From Desulfovibrio sp. UBA2564 (lineage in GTDB: Bacteria > Desulfobacterota > Desulfovibrionia > Desulfovibrionales > Desulfovibrionaceae), in the NCBI GenBank assembly GCA_002340305.1, contig DDLU01000019.1, forward strand, positions 1 through 11,173: a DNA stretch of 11,173 nucleotides, written 5' to 3'. The translations under genes were made by a program, and so were the position numbers. This document shows, one piece after another, positions 1 to 7,370 of the stretch; position 1 is the first letter of the stretch, and each line of letters starts with the position of its first letter. The notes under the pieces were generated by a model. It was not told the DNA's origin. It saw nothing but the letters and a program-made list of their open reading frames with translations, and ran no database searches.

Positions 1-384
1 GAACCGACTGAAGATCCCGCCACTAAACTGGGTGTATTTGCCACAGGTCCCGCTATTCGCTGCACCGCCGAAAACTTTCTCTGCGAATTTATCGGCACTT
101 TCTTTCTGGTCTTCGTCAGTCTGGGAATCGGTGCAAATGAATTCTCTAAGGGTCTGAACCCCCTGATCATTGGTTTCCTTATTCTGGCTATCGGCCTCTC
201 CCTTGGTGGTCCCACCGGTTACGCCATCAACCCTGCTCGTGACCTCGGTCCCCGTATTGCCCATGCACTTCTGCCTATTCCCGGCAAAGGTGGCAACGAT
301 TGGGGATACGCATGGATTCCTGTTGTAGCACCTATTTGCGGTGGTATTGCAGGTGCTTTTGTATACAAAGCACTCGTTGGCTAA
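1..384 (+). CDS. glpF: Glycerol uptake facilitator (MIP/aquaglyceroporin), 3' part only
   Basis: The frame is open from the first base and stops with TAA at 382-384, giving the last 127 residues; the 5' end lies outside the window. It encodes the C-terminal half of an inner-membrane aquaglyceroporin, which lets glycerol diffuse into the cell. The second pore motif NPAR is at visible residues 77-80. It is followed by Asp81, the residue typical of glycerol-conducting members, as in the NPARD of E. coli GlpF. Three hydrophobic helices are visible, near 24-43, 53-70 and 105-122, the last ending in AGAFVYKAL just before the C-terminus, as is usual for the family. The glycerol kinase gene follows 90 bases downstream on the same strand, which strongly supports the substrate. 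The first NPA motif is not in view. Confidence 0.93.
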   Translation, partial: EPTEDPATKLGVFATGPAIRCTAENFLCEFIGTFFLVFVSLGIGANEFSKGLNPLIIGFLILAIGLSLGGPTGYAINPARDLGPRIAHALLPIPGKGGNDWGYAWIPVVAPICGGIAGAFVYKALVG

Positions 385-393
385 ATCCTAAGG

Positions 394-423
394 TTGTCAG
401 GTAGTTAGAAAATAAATGATAAT
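394..423 (+). promoter_or_regulatory. Possible sigma-70-type promoter ahead of glpK
   Basis: TTGTCA (394-399) and GATAAT (418-423) each match the consensus at five of six positions and are 18 bases apart. A start near 430 would allow glpK to be transcribed separately from glpF. The start would fall inside the 426-448 hairpin, which makes the assignment less certain. This is a prediction from sequence only. Confidence 0.35.
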
Positions 424-425
424 AC

Positions 426-448
426 GGGGTGAAGGTTTGCTTCACCCC
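426..448 (+). other. glpF-glpK intercistronic stem-loop
   Basis: GGGGTGAAG (426-434) pairs perfectly over 9 bp with CTTCACCCC (440-448), leaving a 5-base loop. No T-run follows (the next bases are AAATGACC), so it is not a standard intrinsic terminator. It more likely protects or processes the upstream mRNA, giving unequal glpF and glpK levels from one transcript. The glpK ribosome binding site AAAAGGGGA (457-465) lies just downstream and outside the stem. Confidence 0.6.
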
Positions 449-474
449 AAATGACCAAAAGGGGAATTTAAAAA

Positions 475-1962
475 ATGGCTAAAAAATACGTACTTTCAAT
501 TGACCAGGGTACCACCAGCTCCCGTGCTATCATCTTCGATAAAGCTGGACAGATCCAGAAAGTTACCCAGAAAGAATTTACTCAGATTTTCCCTAATCCG
601 GGTTGGGTTGAGCACGATGCTATGGAAATTTGGTCTTCTGTACAGTCCGTAGTTGCTGAAGCCCTTGCTGATGTTTCCGCTGAAGAAATCGCAGCTATCG
701 GTATCACTAACCAGCGTGAAACCACCGTTGTTTGGGATAAGAACACCGGTAAGCCTGTTTACAACGCAATCGTATGGCAGTCCCGCCAGACCATGGACAT
801 TTGCAACGACCTTAAAGCAAAAGGTCTTGATCCCGTTGTTCGTGAAAAAACCGGTCTGCTTATTGACGCATACTTCTCCGGTACCAAAGTAAAATGGATC
901 CTCGACAACGTTGAAGGTGCCCGCGAAAAAGCTGAAGCTGGCGACCTCCTTTTCGGTACCATTGATACTTGGCTGGTTTGGAAGCTCACCGGCGGCAGAG
1001 TTCACGTAACTGACTACACCAACGCTTCCCGTACTCTCATGTACAACATTCACGAGCTCAAATGGGACGAAGAAATCCTCAAAGCCCTTAATGTTCCCGC
1101 TTCCATGCTTCCCGAAGTTAAGCCTTCTTCCGAAGTATACGGTAACACCCATAAAGATAAATTCCAGGGCCTCGAAATTCCCATCTCCGGTATGGCCGGT
1201 GACCAGCAGGCAGCCCTGTTCGGCCAGGCTTGCTTCGAAGAAGGTATGGCTAAAAACACTTACGGTACCGGTTGCTTCATGCTCATGAATACTGGTGAAA
1301 AAGCAGTTCCTTCCAAGAACGGCCTGCTGACCACCATCGCATGGGGGGTTGACGGTAAAGTTGAATACGCTCTCGAAGGTTCCATTTTCGTAGCTGGTTC
1401 CGCTGTACAGTGGCTCCGTGACGGTATGAGAATGTTCCGTGACGCTAAAGATTCCGAACTCTATGCTACCCGCGTACAGAGTTCCGAAGGTGTTTACATG
1501 GTTCCTGCATTTGTTGGTCTCGGTGCTCCTTACTGGGATTCCGAAGTTCGCGGTGCTATGTTCGGTCTGACCCGTGGTACCACCAAAGAACACTTTGTTC
1601 GTGCTACTCTCGAGTCCCTCTGCTACCAGACCAAAGACGTTCTTTCCGCTATGGAAGCTGACTCCGGTATCAATCTGGCAAAACTCCGTGTTGACGGCGG
1701 CGCAGTTGCAAACGACCTGCTGCTCCAGATCCAGTCTGACTTCCTCGGCGTTCCTGTTGAGCGCCCTATGTGCATTGAAACCACCGCTCTCGGTGCTGCT
1801 TACCTCGCAGGTCTGGCAGTTGGTTTCTGGGAAGACAAGAACGACATCAAAAAGAACTTCGGTGTTGACCGTGAGTTTGATCCTAAAATGGAAGAAGCAG
1901 AATCTGCAAAGCTGTACGAAGGCTGGCAGAAAGCTGTTGAAGCTACCATGGCTTTCAAATAG
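475..1962 (+). CDS. glpK: Glycerol kinase
   Basis: Cytosolic FGGY-family kinase that phosphorylates glycerol with ATP to sn-glycerol-3-phosphate. At 495 residues it is full length for the family. The N-terminal phosphate-binding motif is DQGTTS (residues 10-15). Arg81, Glu82, Trp101 and Tyr133 fit the glycerol site. FGGY signature 1 lies around 133-145 and signature 2 around 360-381. The catalytic base is Asp243 in GMAGDQQAALFG, the ATP-site motif YGTGC is at 263-267, and DGGA is at 407-410. The ATG at 475 has GGGG 10 bases upstream. The loop before the catalytic Asp (YGNTHKDKF) lacks the glycine-rich Arg loop that binds fructose-1,6-bisphosphate in E. coli, and has Lys229 where Gram-positive enzymes have the HPr-phosphorylated His. 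Arg codons are mostly CGT/CGC and Leu codons mostly CTN, as expected for a highly expressed gene. Confidence 0.98.
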   Translation: MAKKYVLSIDQGTTSSRAIIFDKAGQIQKVTQKEFTQIFPNPGWVEHDAMEIWSSVQSVVAEALADVSAEEIAAIGITNQRETTVVWDKNTGKPVYNAIVWQSRQTMDICNDLKAKGLDPVVREKTGLLIDAYFSGTKVKWILDNVEGAREKAEAGDLLFGTIDTWLVWKLTGGRVHVTDYTNASRTLMYNIHELKWDEEILKALNVPASMLPEVKPSSEVYGNTHKDKFQGLEIPISGMAGDQQAALFGQACFEEGMAKNTYGTGCFMLMNTGEKAVPSKNGLLTTIAWGVDGKVEYALEGSIFVAGSAVQWLRDGMRMFRDAKDSELYATRVQSSEGVYMVPAFVGLGAPYWDSEVRGAMFGLTRGTTKEHFVRATLESLCYQTKDVLSAMEADSGINLAKLRVDGGAVANDLLLQIQSDFLGVPVERPMCIETTALGAAYLAGLAVGFWEDKNDIKKNFGVDREFDPKMEEAESAKLYEGWQKAVEATMAFK

Positions 1963-1998
1963 TAGAACATACGCAGCTTAGGCTGTACTCACTGTATA

Positions 1999-2036
1999 AG
2001 AGGGGGCACCGTTTACGCGGTGTCCCCTCTGCTTTT
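1999..2036 (+). terminator. Intrinsic terminator of glpFK
   Basis: AGAGGGGGCACCG (1999-2011) pairs over 13 positions, with one G-T wobble, with CGGTGTCCCCTCT (2018-2030). The loop is 6 bases (TTTACG) and GCTTTT follows. It lies 37 bases past the glpK stop and ends the operon. On the opposite strand the stem is also stable, so it may stop readthrough from the kinase gene ending at 2141, although the T-run on that side is poor. Confidence 0.88.
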
Positions 2037-2140
2037 CGAGAAAGTTGTATCTGTGAAGTTAAGTGGATTACCGGCAAATCCAACGTACACTATATTTATC
2101 CTGCGGGGTGCTGCGAAAACAGCCCATCCCTGCGGTCCTG

Positions 2141-4033
2141 CTAGATCAGCGGCAGTTTGATGGTGAAGCGGGTCCATTCTCCGGGAGCGGAATTTACTTC
2201 CATGATTCCATCATGCTGTTCTGTGATGATAAAATAGGAGACAGAAAGACCTAGGCCAGTCCCTTTACCAACGGCTTTACTGGTGTGGAAAGGATCGAAA
2301 ATCCGGCTTATAGGTTCAATGGTAATTCCCGGGCCATTGTCTTCAATTTCAACGACAGCCATATCCTTCTCGGTCCTGATAGTGCAGATGAACTTTGGAC
2401 CGCCTTCAATGTCTGTTTTTTCAGTCATGGCTTCTGCCCCGTTCTTGAGCAGATTTAGAAATACTTGTTGTATCTCGGTTCCGGCGCAATAAACAGCAGG
2501 GACATTATCTTCGTAACAGCGAACTATTTCCATCTTCCTGAAGTCGTATTCTTTTTTCAGATTGTAGTCATTGGCAGCCAGATCAATTGTTTTGTCGAGG
2601 AGTTCACTCAGCCGGTGGTGTCTGCTGTCGGTTTCACTTTTACGGCTGAAATTAAGCATGTTGGAAACAATAACCGCAGCTCTTTCACCTGATTCAAGGA
2701 TGCCATTGATCATTTTTGGAATTTGCCGTTTGGTGAGGTATTGCTGGAGCTGGTCAAGGGACATGCCGCATTCATCGGCAACTGATTTATTCTTAGGCAT
2801 ATTACCCAGAAGGCGTTTTTGCATGTTCTGGGCATGACCAAGTATTCCTGCCAAGGGGTTATTGATCTCGTGAGCCATACCTGCAGCAAGTCCGCCCACA
2901 GACATCATCTTTTCAGATTGGATCATCATTTGTTCGAGATAAGTGCGTTCTGTGACATCATCGATGCGGATAACTGCACCTTGAACTCCGTTAGCAATGA
3001 GTGGATAAATGGTGATATCGTCATAGCGGGTTACTCCTCCGTTGATGAGAGTTTGCATTGAGCCAGTAGTGATCGCCCGTGTGCGCATCGCTGAAAAAAT
3101 ATTATCAAGCTCATCCTGCATTCGAGGTAATGCTTCTGCCAAAGGGCGGCCCACCGCCTCGCCTGATGTCAGGTTGCTTAATCTCCCTGCTTCCATGTTC
3201 CAGTGGGTAACTTTTCCGGCAGGATCAACGCCTACCAGTACCGAAGGCATGGAGTTAATGATGTTTGCCAGATAGTTTTTGTTTTTTTGTAGTGCGATTT
3301 CGGCTTCTCTGCGCCCGCGTTCGTATCTGCTTAGCAAAACAAATCCGCCGACGATAAGAACCATTACTGCAAACCAGATTGCCATAAAAGAAGTATCTGT
3401 CTGAAGGATAAAGGCATTCAAGACATGCTGATATTCAGACATTGGTACAGTAACACTGACACCTCCTCGTATCTCGCCCTCTTTATAGCCTTGGAAGGCA
3501 TGGCATTTCAGGCAGGATTTTTCAGTCTTAAGGGGGCGCATAAAATGAAGAACAGGCTTGCCGTCCTCCAATGCCATTTCATGAAAAATTTTAGGGTTTG
3601 TTTCGAATGATTTGAGGACCTCGGCTTCCCATTCGGAAGCCAGATTTGCGGGCCGAATCGGATTTAGGCTGGTAATATGCCCTTGCAATCCGGCCTCTTT
3701 TTTCATCATAGAGTAGACCATGCGCATCATATAGGCGGGATTGATCATAGTCATTTCCATGCCTGTGGTAGTTGTAACATCTCGATTAGGTACATCCAGA
3801 TATTCGTTGGGAGAAAGTACCGGAGATATTGCGGCATAAAGTCCGCCAAGCAGGGCAACCCAGCGGCGGTAGGTCAGATCTTTTGCAAAGGTAACTTCTG
3901 CTTCTTTCAAAGCTGTTCTATATATGTTGTCTTTCTCTGCCTGAATTATCCGGCTGTGAAAAAAGTATATGGACGAGGTCCAGACAACAGCTAAGAGCAG
4001 GGCGAAGCTAGTGAATTTGTGGGCATATTTCAC
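2141..4033 (-). CDS. Membrane sensor histidine kinase with periplasmic Tll0287-like (DUF3365) c-haem domain
   Basis: 630-residue inner-membrane sensor kinase. A transmembrane segment at about 8-25 is followed by a periplasmic domain (26-214) carrying CLKCH (Cys174, Cys177, His178) in the setting typical of DUF3365/Tll0287-like domains, which bind c-type haem. A second membrane segment lies at about 216-236, then a PAS domain (about 250-360), HisKA with phosphoacceptor His388 in GMAHEINNP, and an ATPase domain with N-box Asn527/Asn531, DNGPG (565-569), FDPF (579-582) and GTGLGLS (591-597). All residues needed for kinase activity are present. It has no receiver domain and no regulator beside it. 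The start is GTG at 4033, with AAGGA 12 bases upstream; no nearer ATG keeps the first membrane helix. Likely input is redox state or a haem ligand; this is inferred from the domain, not shown. Confidence 0.92.
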   Translation of the reverse strand: MKYAHKFTSFALLLAVVWTSSIYFFHSRIIQAEKDNIYRTALKEAEVTFAKDLTYRRWVALLGGLYAAISPVLSPNEYLDVPNRDVTTTTGMEMTMINPAYMMRMVYSMMKKEAGLQGHITSLNPIRPANLASEWEAEVLKSFETNPKIFHEMALEDGKPVLHFMRPLKTEKSCLKCHAFQGYKEGEIRGGVSVTVPMSEYQHVLNAFILQTDTSFMAIWFAVMVLIVGGFVLLSRYERGRREAEIALQKNKNYLANIINSMPSVLVGVDPAGKVTHWNMEAGRLSNLTSGEAVGRPLAEALPRMQDELDNIFSAMRTRAITTGSMQTLINGGVTRYDDITIYPLIANGVQGAVIRIDDVTERTYLEQMMIQSEKMMSVGGLAAGMAHEINNPLAGILGHAQNMQKRLLGNMPKNKSVADECGMSLDQLQQYLTKRQIPKMINGILESGERAAVIVSNMLNFSRKSETDSRHHRLSELLDKTIDLAANDYNLKKEYDFRKMEIVRCYEDNVPAVYCAGTEIQQVFLNLLKNGAEAMTEKTDIEGGPKFICTIRTEKDMAVVEIEDNGPGITIEPISRIFDPFHTSKAVGKGTGLGLSVSYFIITEQHDGIMEVNSAPGEWTRFTIKLPLI

Positions 4034-4053
4034 TGCTGATACTTATCCTTATG

Positions 4054-4077
4054 GTTATACTTGGCACTGAGTATAAC
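4054..4077. promoter_or_regulatory. Dyad operator-like element upstream of the haem-domain kinase
   Basis: GTTATACT (4054-4061) and AGTATAAC (4070-4077) are perfect inverted copies separated by 8 bases, giving a 24-base dyad. This is the size expected for a dimeric regulator spanning about one and a half to two helical turns. It is 20 bases upstream of the GTG start at 4033 and covers the likely -10 region. A copy of one arm, within GGTTATACTT, recurs at 5951-5960. No cognate regulator is encoded in the window. Confidence 0.45.
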
Positions 4078-4098
4078 AAACGGGGATGGATGTTGCCA
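4070..4098 (-). promoter_or_regulatory. Possible promoter of the haem-domain kinase gene
   Basis: Reading the minus strand, a -10-like TATACT (complement of 4070-4075) lies 17 bases after TGGCAA (complement of 4093-4098). The -10 matches consensus at five of six positions; the -35 matches at only three. The start would be near 4063, inside the dyad, so a protein bound to the dyad could control it. Cotranscription from the DUF389 gene 111 bases upstream is the alternative. Confidence 0.3.
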
Positions 4099-4144
4099 GT
4101 ATGATATGAATTAATTGGATGTGATTGCTGGGTGATTTGCTGTC

Positions 4145-5815
4145 TTACTTTACCTCAAGCCGTTTGATTTGCTGAGTGGTGTTGAAAAATTCAAGCGATT
4201 TAACTCCGTTGTTTTCAACGATACCTTCTGTCTGGGAGAATACGTAAAGTTTAATTTCAGTTGAATATTGCTTACTCAGCTTCTGTTCAATCCGTTTCAC
4301 TTCTTTGCTTTGGACCATGCGCACTCCGGTCACGTCTGCCATAATTTTCCAGCCGCCTTTCATCTGTTGGGCCTCAACATGAATGGGGAAAATGTTTCTG
4401 ATCTGGCTGACCAGCTCAGCTGTCGATTTTTCAATTTTTTGGGCTTCAGGTGATTCTTTTCCGGAGTAGTGCACGCCGAACAAATTACGTCCGTTACGGG
4501 TTATATCATAACTTTTATAGTAGCGGATTATTAAAGAGATATTACTTACCCCGGTATTTTTCCGTAGCATTTTTTCCAATTTTTCCACGGATTCCGGGAG
4601 GGGGCGCTCCGGACCGCTAATTTCAATGATCAGACCCGGGCCGCTTTTCAGCTTAGCGTAGTTGATGCCGGAAAGTGTGTACCATGGATAGTCGGACATG
4701 ATACTTCTTAGTAACAGTTCCGCCTGTTCCAGCAGCATTGCGTTTTGTTCCAGTTTTATGTGCTGTTTTTTGGCATGGGCATTCAGCAGGGCACTTGTTG
4801 CCTGCGGTGATGATGAAATGCTTTGGGTGATGCTGGTACGGACAATTATCTTAACAGGTTTATGCAGAGTCTTAGCTGCACCTTTTTCCATTTTTTTAAT
4901 GGCATGTGCTTTCAGAGAGGCCGGACCTTTCAGGTTGATGAAACCATGAACGGCATCGTCACTGACTTCATGGCTGATTTTTTCAATTGTTGTGTTCGGT
5001 ATTGATGTAATTGCCATGGTTGCTTCGGTCCGCAGGCTGCTGTCTATTTGGCGTGACGTGGCTACCTCCATGAGTGATTTGGTCAGGAAGACGGCAACGA
5101 TGATCAATCCCACCGTGCTGATAGAAAAATGTTTTATGAGTCGTGGAAGAGGTTCGTTTTCGGAATGGGGAATGAATCCGGTGATCATGAACAATCCGCT
5201 GGCAACTGAGAGGATAACCAGAAAGTTGGCAAAGAAGAGCAGGAAAGCTCCCCAGCCGTCCGAATACTGGTGCAGGGCAATGCAGAGCCCGCTGGCACAG
5301 AGAGGGGGAACAAGGGAGGTTGCAATAGCGATACCGGGCATGACCGGGCTGACCCGTTCATCAATAAGCGCAACAGTTCCGGCGATTCCGGCAAAGGCCG
5401 CAACACCAAGGTCAAGCAGGTTGGGCTTTGTGCGTGAGGATACTTCGTGGGTCAACTCAAAAAACATGGGCAGGCTGCCGATAAGTATGCCACCAACCAC
5501 CCCGATAATAATTCCGGCTGTAACGGAAAAGATTGAGGAGCGGATTAGGTCCACCTCTCCGCGCACTAAGCCCAATGACAGACCAAAGATGGGAGTCATC
5601 AACGGAGAGACAAGCATAGCTCCGATTACAACTGCAGGGCTGTCAGCGGTCAGTCCAATTGACCCGATGATAACAGCCACTCCCATTAGCAGATAATACA
5701 TACCGCTGGGGGCTGAACTTCTGGTGATGTCGGCAATCAAGAATTCGCGGCGAACATCAGTTACAAATAGCAACGGCGGTTTATTTGCTTTTTTTCGTTT
5801 GAAGAACAGGCCCAT
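4145..5815 (-). CDS. DUF389 family membrane protein with C-terminal repeat domains
   Basis: 556-residue inner-membrane protein of the uncharacterised DUF389 (hydrophobic domain) family. The family core is clear, with GSIGLTADSPAVVIGAMLVSP around residues 51-71 and SLVPPLCASG around 167-176. About seven hydrophobic segments lie near 39-57, 61-83, 93-115, 132-150, 158-181, 189-214 and 232-248. The soluble tail (about 260-556) appears to hold three alpha/beta units that resemble one another and look BON-like (about 265-330, 370-433 and 460-526). The ATG at 5815 is chosen because GGAG sits 5 bases ahead of it. An upstream in-frame TTG at 5842 has no Shine-Dalgarno sequence and lies only about 8 bases from the predicted transcription start. 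Function and substrate are unknown; shared transcription with the downstream kinase is possible. Confidence 0.9.
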   Translation of the reverse strand: MGLFFKRKKANKPPLLFVTDVRREFLIADITRSSAPSGMYYLLMGVAVIIGSIGLTADSPAVVIGAMLVSPLMTPIFGLSLGLVRGEVDLIRSSIFSVTAGIIIGVVGGILIGSLPMFFELTHEVSSRTKPNLLDLGVAAFAGIAGTVALIDERVSPVMPGIAIATSLVPPLCASGLCIALHQYSDGWGAFLLFFANFLVILSVASGLFMITGFIPHSENEPLPRLIKHFSISTVGLIIVAVFLTKSLMEVATSRQIDSSLRTEATMAITSIPNTTIEKISHEVSDDAVHGFINLKGPASLKAHAIKKMEKGAAKTLHKPVKIIVRTSITQSISSSPQATSALLNAHAKKQHIKLEQNAMLLEQAELLLRSIMSDYPWYTLSGINYAKLKSGPGLIIEISGPERPLPESVEKLEKMLRKNTGVSNISLIIRYYKSYDITRNGRNLFGVHYSGKESPEAQKIEKSTAELVSQIRNIFPIHVEAQQMKGGWKIMADVTGVRMVQSKEVKRIEQKLSKQYSTEIKLYVFSQTEGIVENNGVKSLEFFNTTQQIKRLEVK

Positions 5816-6230
5816 ATATACTCCGGTTATCCGTTTTGCCAAATGGCTTTATTTGTAAAATACGATTAAGACGGATGCGGGTCAACATGGTTTGGATTTA
5901 ATTTATGGGTAATGCCTATGGTTCATATACAAAATTCCCGGGCACTGTTGGGTTATACTTACGATTGGGCTGATGACGAAGACAATAATAACCATGTGGT
6001 CTTTCAGAATTTATCGTGCTTGGCGGTTCACCTGTTGTGATTAAAAAAATGATCCATACCGAGGGTTTGAATGGTTATTTTGTTAAGCCGCGAGCTGTGC
6101 TGAATCTACAATTAAGACTGGTCTTTGTCTTGCGGTGTCAGACTTTCTTTATGAATCATTCATGGCGTTCGCATGTATTTCAGGGTATACTGTTGCTAAT
6201 GATTCACGGTTATAGTGCAGGAGGAGCCGG
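5816..6230. other. Divergent intergenic region (415 bases)
   Basis: This gap separates the DUF389 gene (leftward) from the binding-lipoprotein gene (rightward). It holds the well-matched minus-strand promoter at 5857-5885. For the rightward operon only weak promoter candidates are visible: TATACT at 6186-6191 without a good -35, and TACAAT at 6107-6112. A GGTTATACTT copy at 5951-5960 matches one side of the dyad at 4054-4077. A 42-codon frame, 5912-6040 (+), is open but lacks a good ribosome binding site. A longer frame from 6016 runs over the next gene's start and looks spurious. I see no RNA gene or convincing riboswitch fold. Confidence 0.6.
5857..5885 (-). promoter_or_regulatory. Sigma-70-type promoter of the DUF389 gene
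   Basis: On the minus strand TTGACC (complement of 5880-5885) is followed, after exactly 17 bases, by TATTTT (complement of 5857-5862). This is a near-ideal housekeeping promoter. The start would be near 5850, leaving a leader of about 35 bases to the ATG at 5815 with its GGAG. The position also argues against the upstream TTG at 5842 as the start codon. Confidence 0.65.
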
Positions 6231-7370
6231 ATGTTAAAAAAAATATTTCAGTCCGCTAAAAAATGTATGGCCCTGCTTTGGATATTGTCCTTCTGTATGG
6301 GGTTGAGTGCCTGCTCAGATGGCCCCATAAAGCTCGGTTTTTCAGGAACACTTAAAGGAAAATATTCTGATCTGGGTGTCCAGGGACGCAACGGGGCTTT
6401 GCTGGCAGTAGAAGATATTAATGCTGCCGGTGGCATTGACGGCCGGAAAGTTGAGTTTATAGTTCGTGATGACAATAACACACCTGAAGGAGCTGTCAAA
6501 GCTGATAAAGAATTAGTTGCCGAGGGTGTCGCTGCCATTATCGGGCATGTTACCAGTTCGCAATCCATGGCTGCTGTTAAAGCAATGCAGGATGTGGTTT
6601 ACATTGCCCCTACGACCTCAACCCCTTTGTTGCAGGGAATCAAGGATAATTTTTTTCGAGTGATCCCGACTCTTACTGATTTGTCGCAGGGGCTGGCAGA
6701 ATATGCCGTAGATAAACTTGGCAGGAAAAGGCTTGCTGTAATCTGGGATACCTCTAATCAGGCTTTTTCGTTTCCCTACAAGAAGGTCTTCGTAGAGACA
6801 TTTATAAAGCATGGCGGAACTTCTGTTGCCGATCTTGCAATAGGTAAGCAGAAAGGTTCTGTGGACTGGCAGGAGGTTGTTGATAAACTGAAGCAGGTTA
6901 AACCTGATGCTGTTGTGGTTGTTACTTCGGCCCGTGATCTGGCCGGATTCGCGCAGTATTGCAAGTTGAATAATACTGACTGGACCATTATGAGCAGTAT
7001 GTGGGGATATACAAAAGAGCTGATACAGACCGGCGGAAAAAGTGTGGAAGGGACAATTTTTGTTGTTCATTTTGCCGAAGATGCCCCCGAAGAAGGGTAT
7101 GAAGATTTTAGAAAAAGATTCATCAAACGTTTTGGCTGGGCTCCTAATTTTGCAGCGGTTTTTGGGTATCAGGCTGTGCAGGTGTTTGCGAAAGCTTTTC
7201 AGTTAAATGGCGGCAAAACAAAAGGGTTGGCAGAAGTTATTCCGGGAATTGCTTTTGAGTCAGGGTTAATCGGACCGTTTGAGATTGATGAGTTTGGCGA
7301 TGTGAAGCGTAATGGACACATTGTGGTCGTCAAAGATGGGCATTTTGTTACTGTATCAAAGAGAGAATGA
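6231..7370 (+). CDS. LivJ-type periplasmic binding lipoprotein, probably a kinase-associated sensor
   Basis: 379-residue lipoprotein of the type I periplasmic binding family (Peripla_BP_6, branched-chain amino acid or amide class). The signal peptide has a basic start (MLKKIFQSAKK), a hydrophobic stretch and the lipobox LSAC at 25-28, so the mature protein should begin at lipidated Cys28. Family hallmarks follow: IKLGFSG near 33-39, GRNGALLAVEDINAAGG near 52-68, GRKVEFIVRDD near 71-81, and IIGHVTSS in the ligand-cleft region. ATG 6231 has a very strong ribosome binding site, AGGAGGAG (6219-6226). The gene overlaps the next kinase gene by 4 bases (ATGA), indicating translational coupling. No permease or ATPase genes are nearby, so it probably hands a bound ligand to the kinase and is not part of an importer. 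The ligand cannot be told from sequence. Confidence 0.9.
   Translation: MLKKIFQSAKKCMALLWILSFCMGLSACSDGPIKLGFSGTLKGKYSDLGVQGRNGALLAVEDINAAGGIDGRKVEFIVRDDNNTPEGAVKADKELVAEGVAAIIGHVTSSQSMAAVKAMQDVVYIAPTTSTPLLQGIKDNFFRVIPTLTDLSQGLAEYAVDKLGRKRLAVIWDTSNQAFSFPYKKVFVETFIKHGGTSVADLAIGKQKGSVDWQEVVDKLKQVKPDAVVVVTSARDLAGFAQYCKLNNTDWTIMSSMWGYTKELIQTGGKSVEGTIFVVHFAEDAPEEGYEDFRKRFIKRFGWAPNFAAVFGYQAVQVFAKAFQLNGGKTKGLAEVIPGIAFESGLIGPFEIDEFGDVKRNGHIVVVKDGHFVTVSKRE

Noticed and set aside
496..1593. A 365-codon open frame on the minus strand opposite glpK.
   Set aside because: It lies wholly antisense to an unmistakable glycerol kinase. The strong codon bias of glpK removes stop codons from the opposite strand, and the translation shows no recognisable domain.
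2104..2136. Imperfect hairpin after the stop of the haem-domain kinase gene as its terminator.
   Set aside because: The outer stem depends on G-T pairs that become A-C mismatches on the transcribed strand, and no T-run follows; only a 4-bp inner stem is firm.
5840..5842. TTG start nine codons upstream for the DUF389 gene.
   Set aside because: No Shine-Dalgarno sequence precedes it and it is too close to the predicted transcription start; the ATG at 5815 has GGAG at good spacing.
6016..6237. A 73-codon plus-strand frame before the binding-lipoprotein gene.
   Set aside because: It runs through the strong ribosome binding site and start of the next gene in another frame, has no good ribosome binding site of its own, and the peptide looks random.
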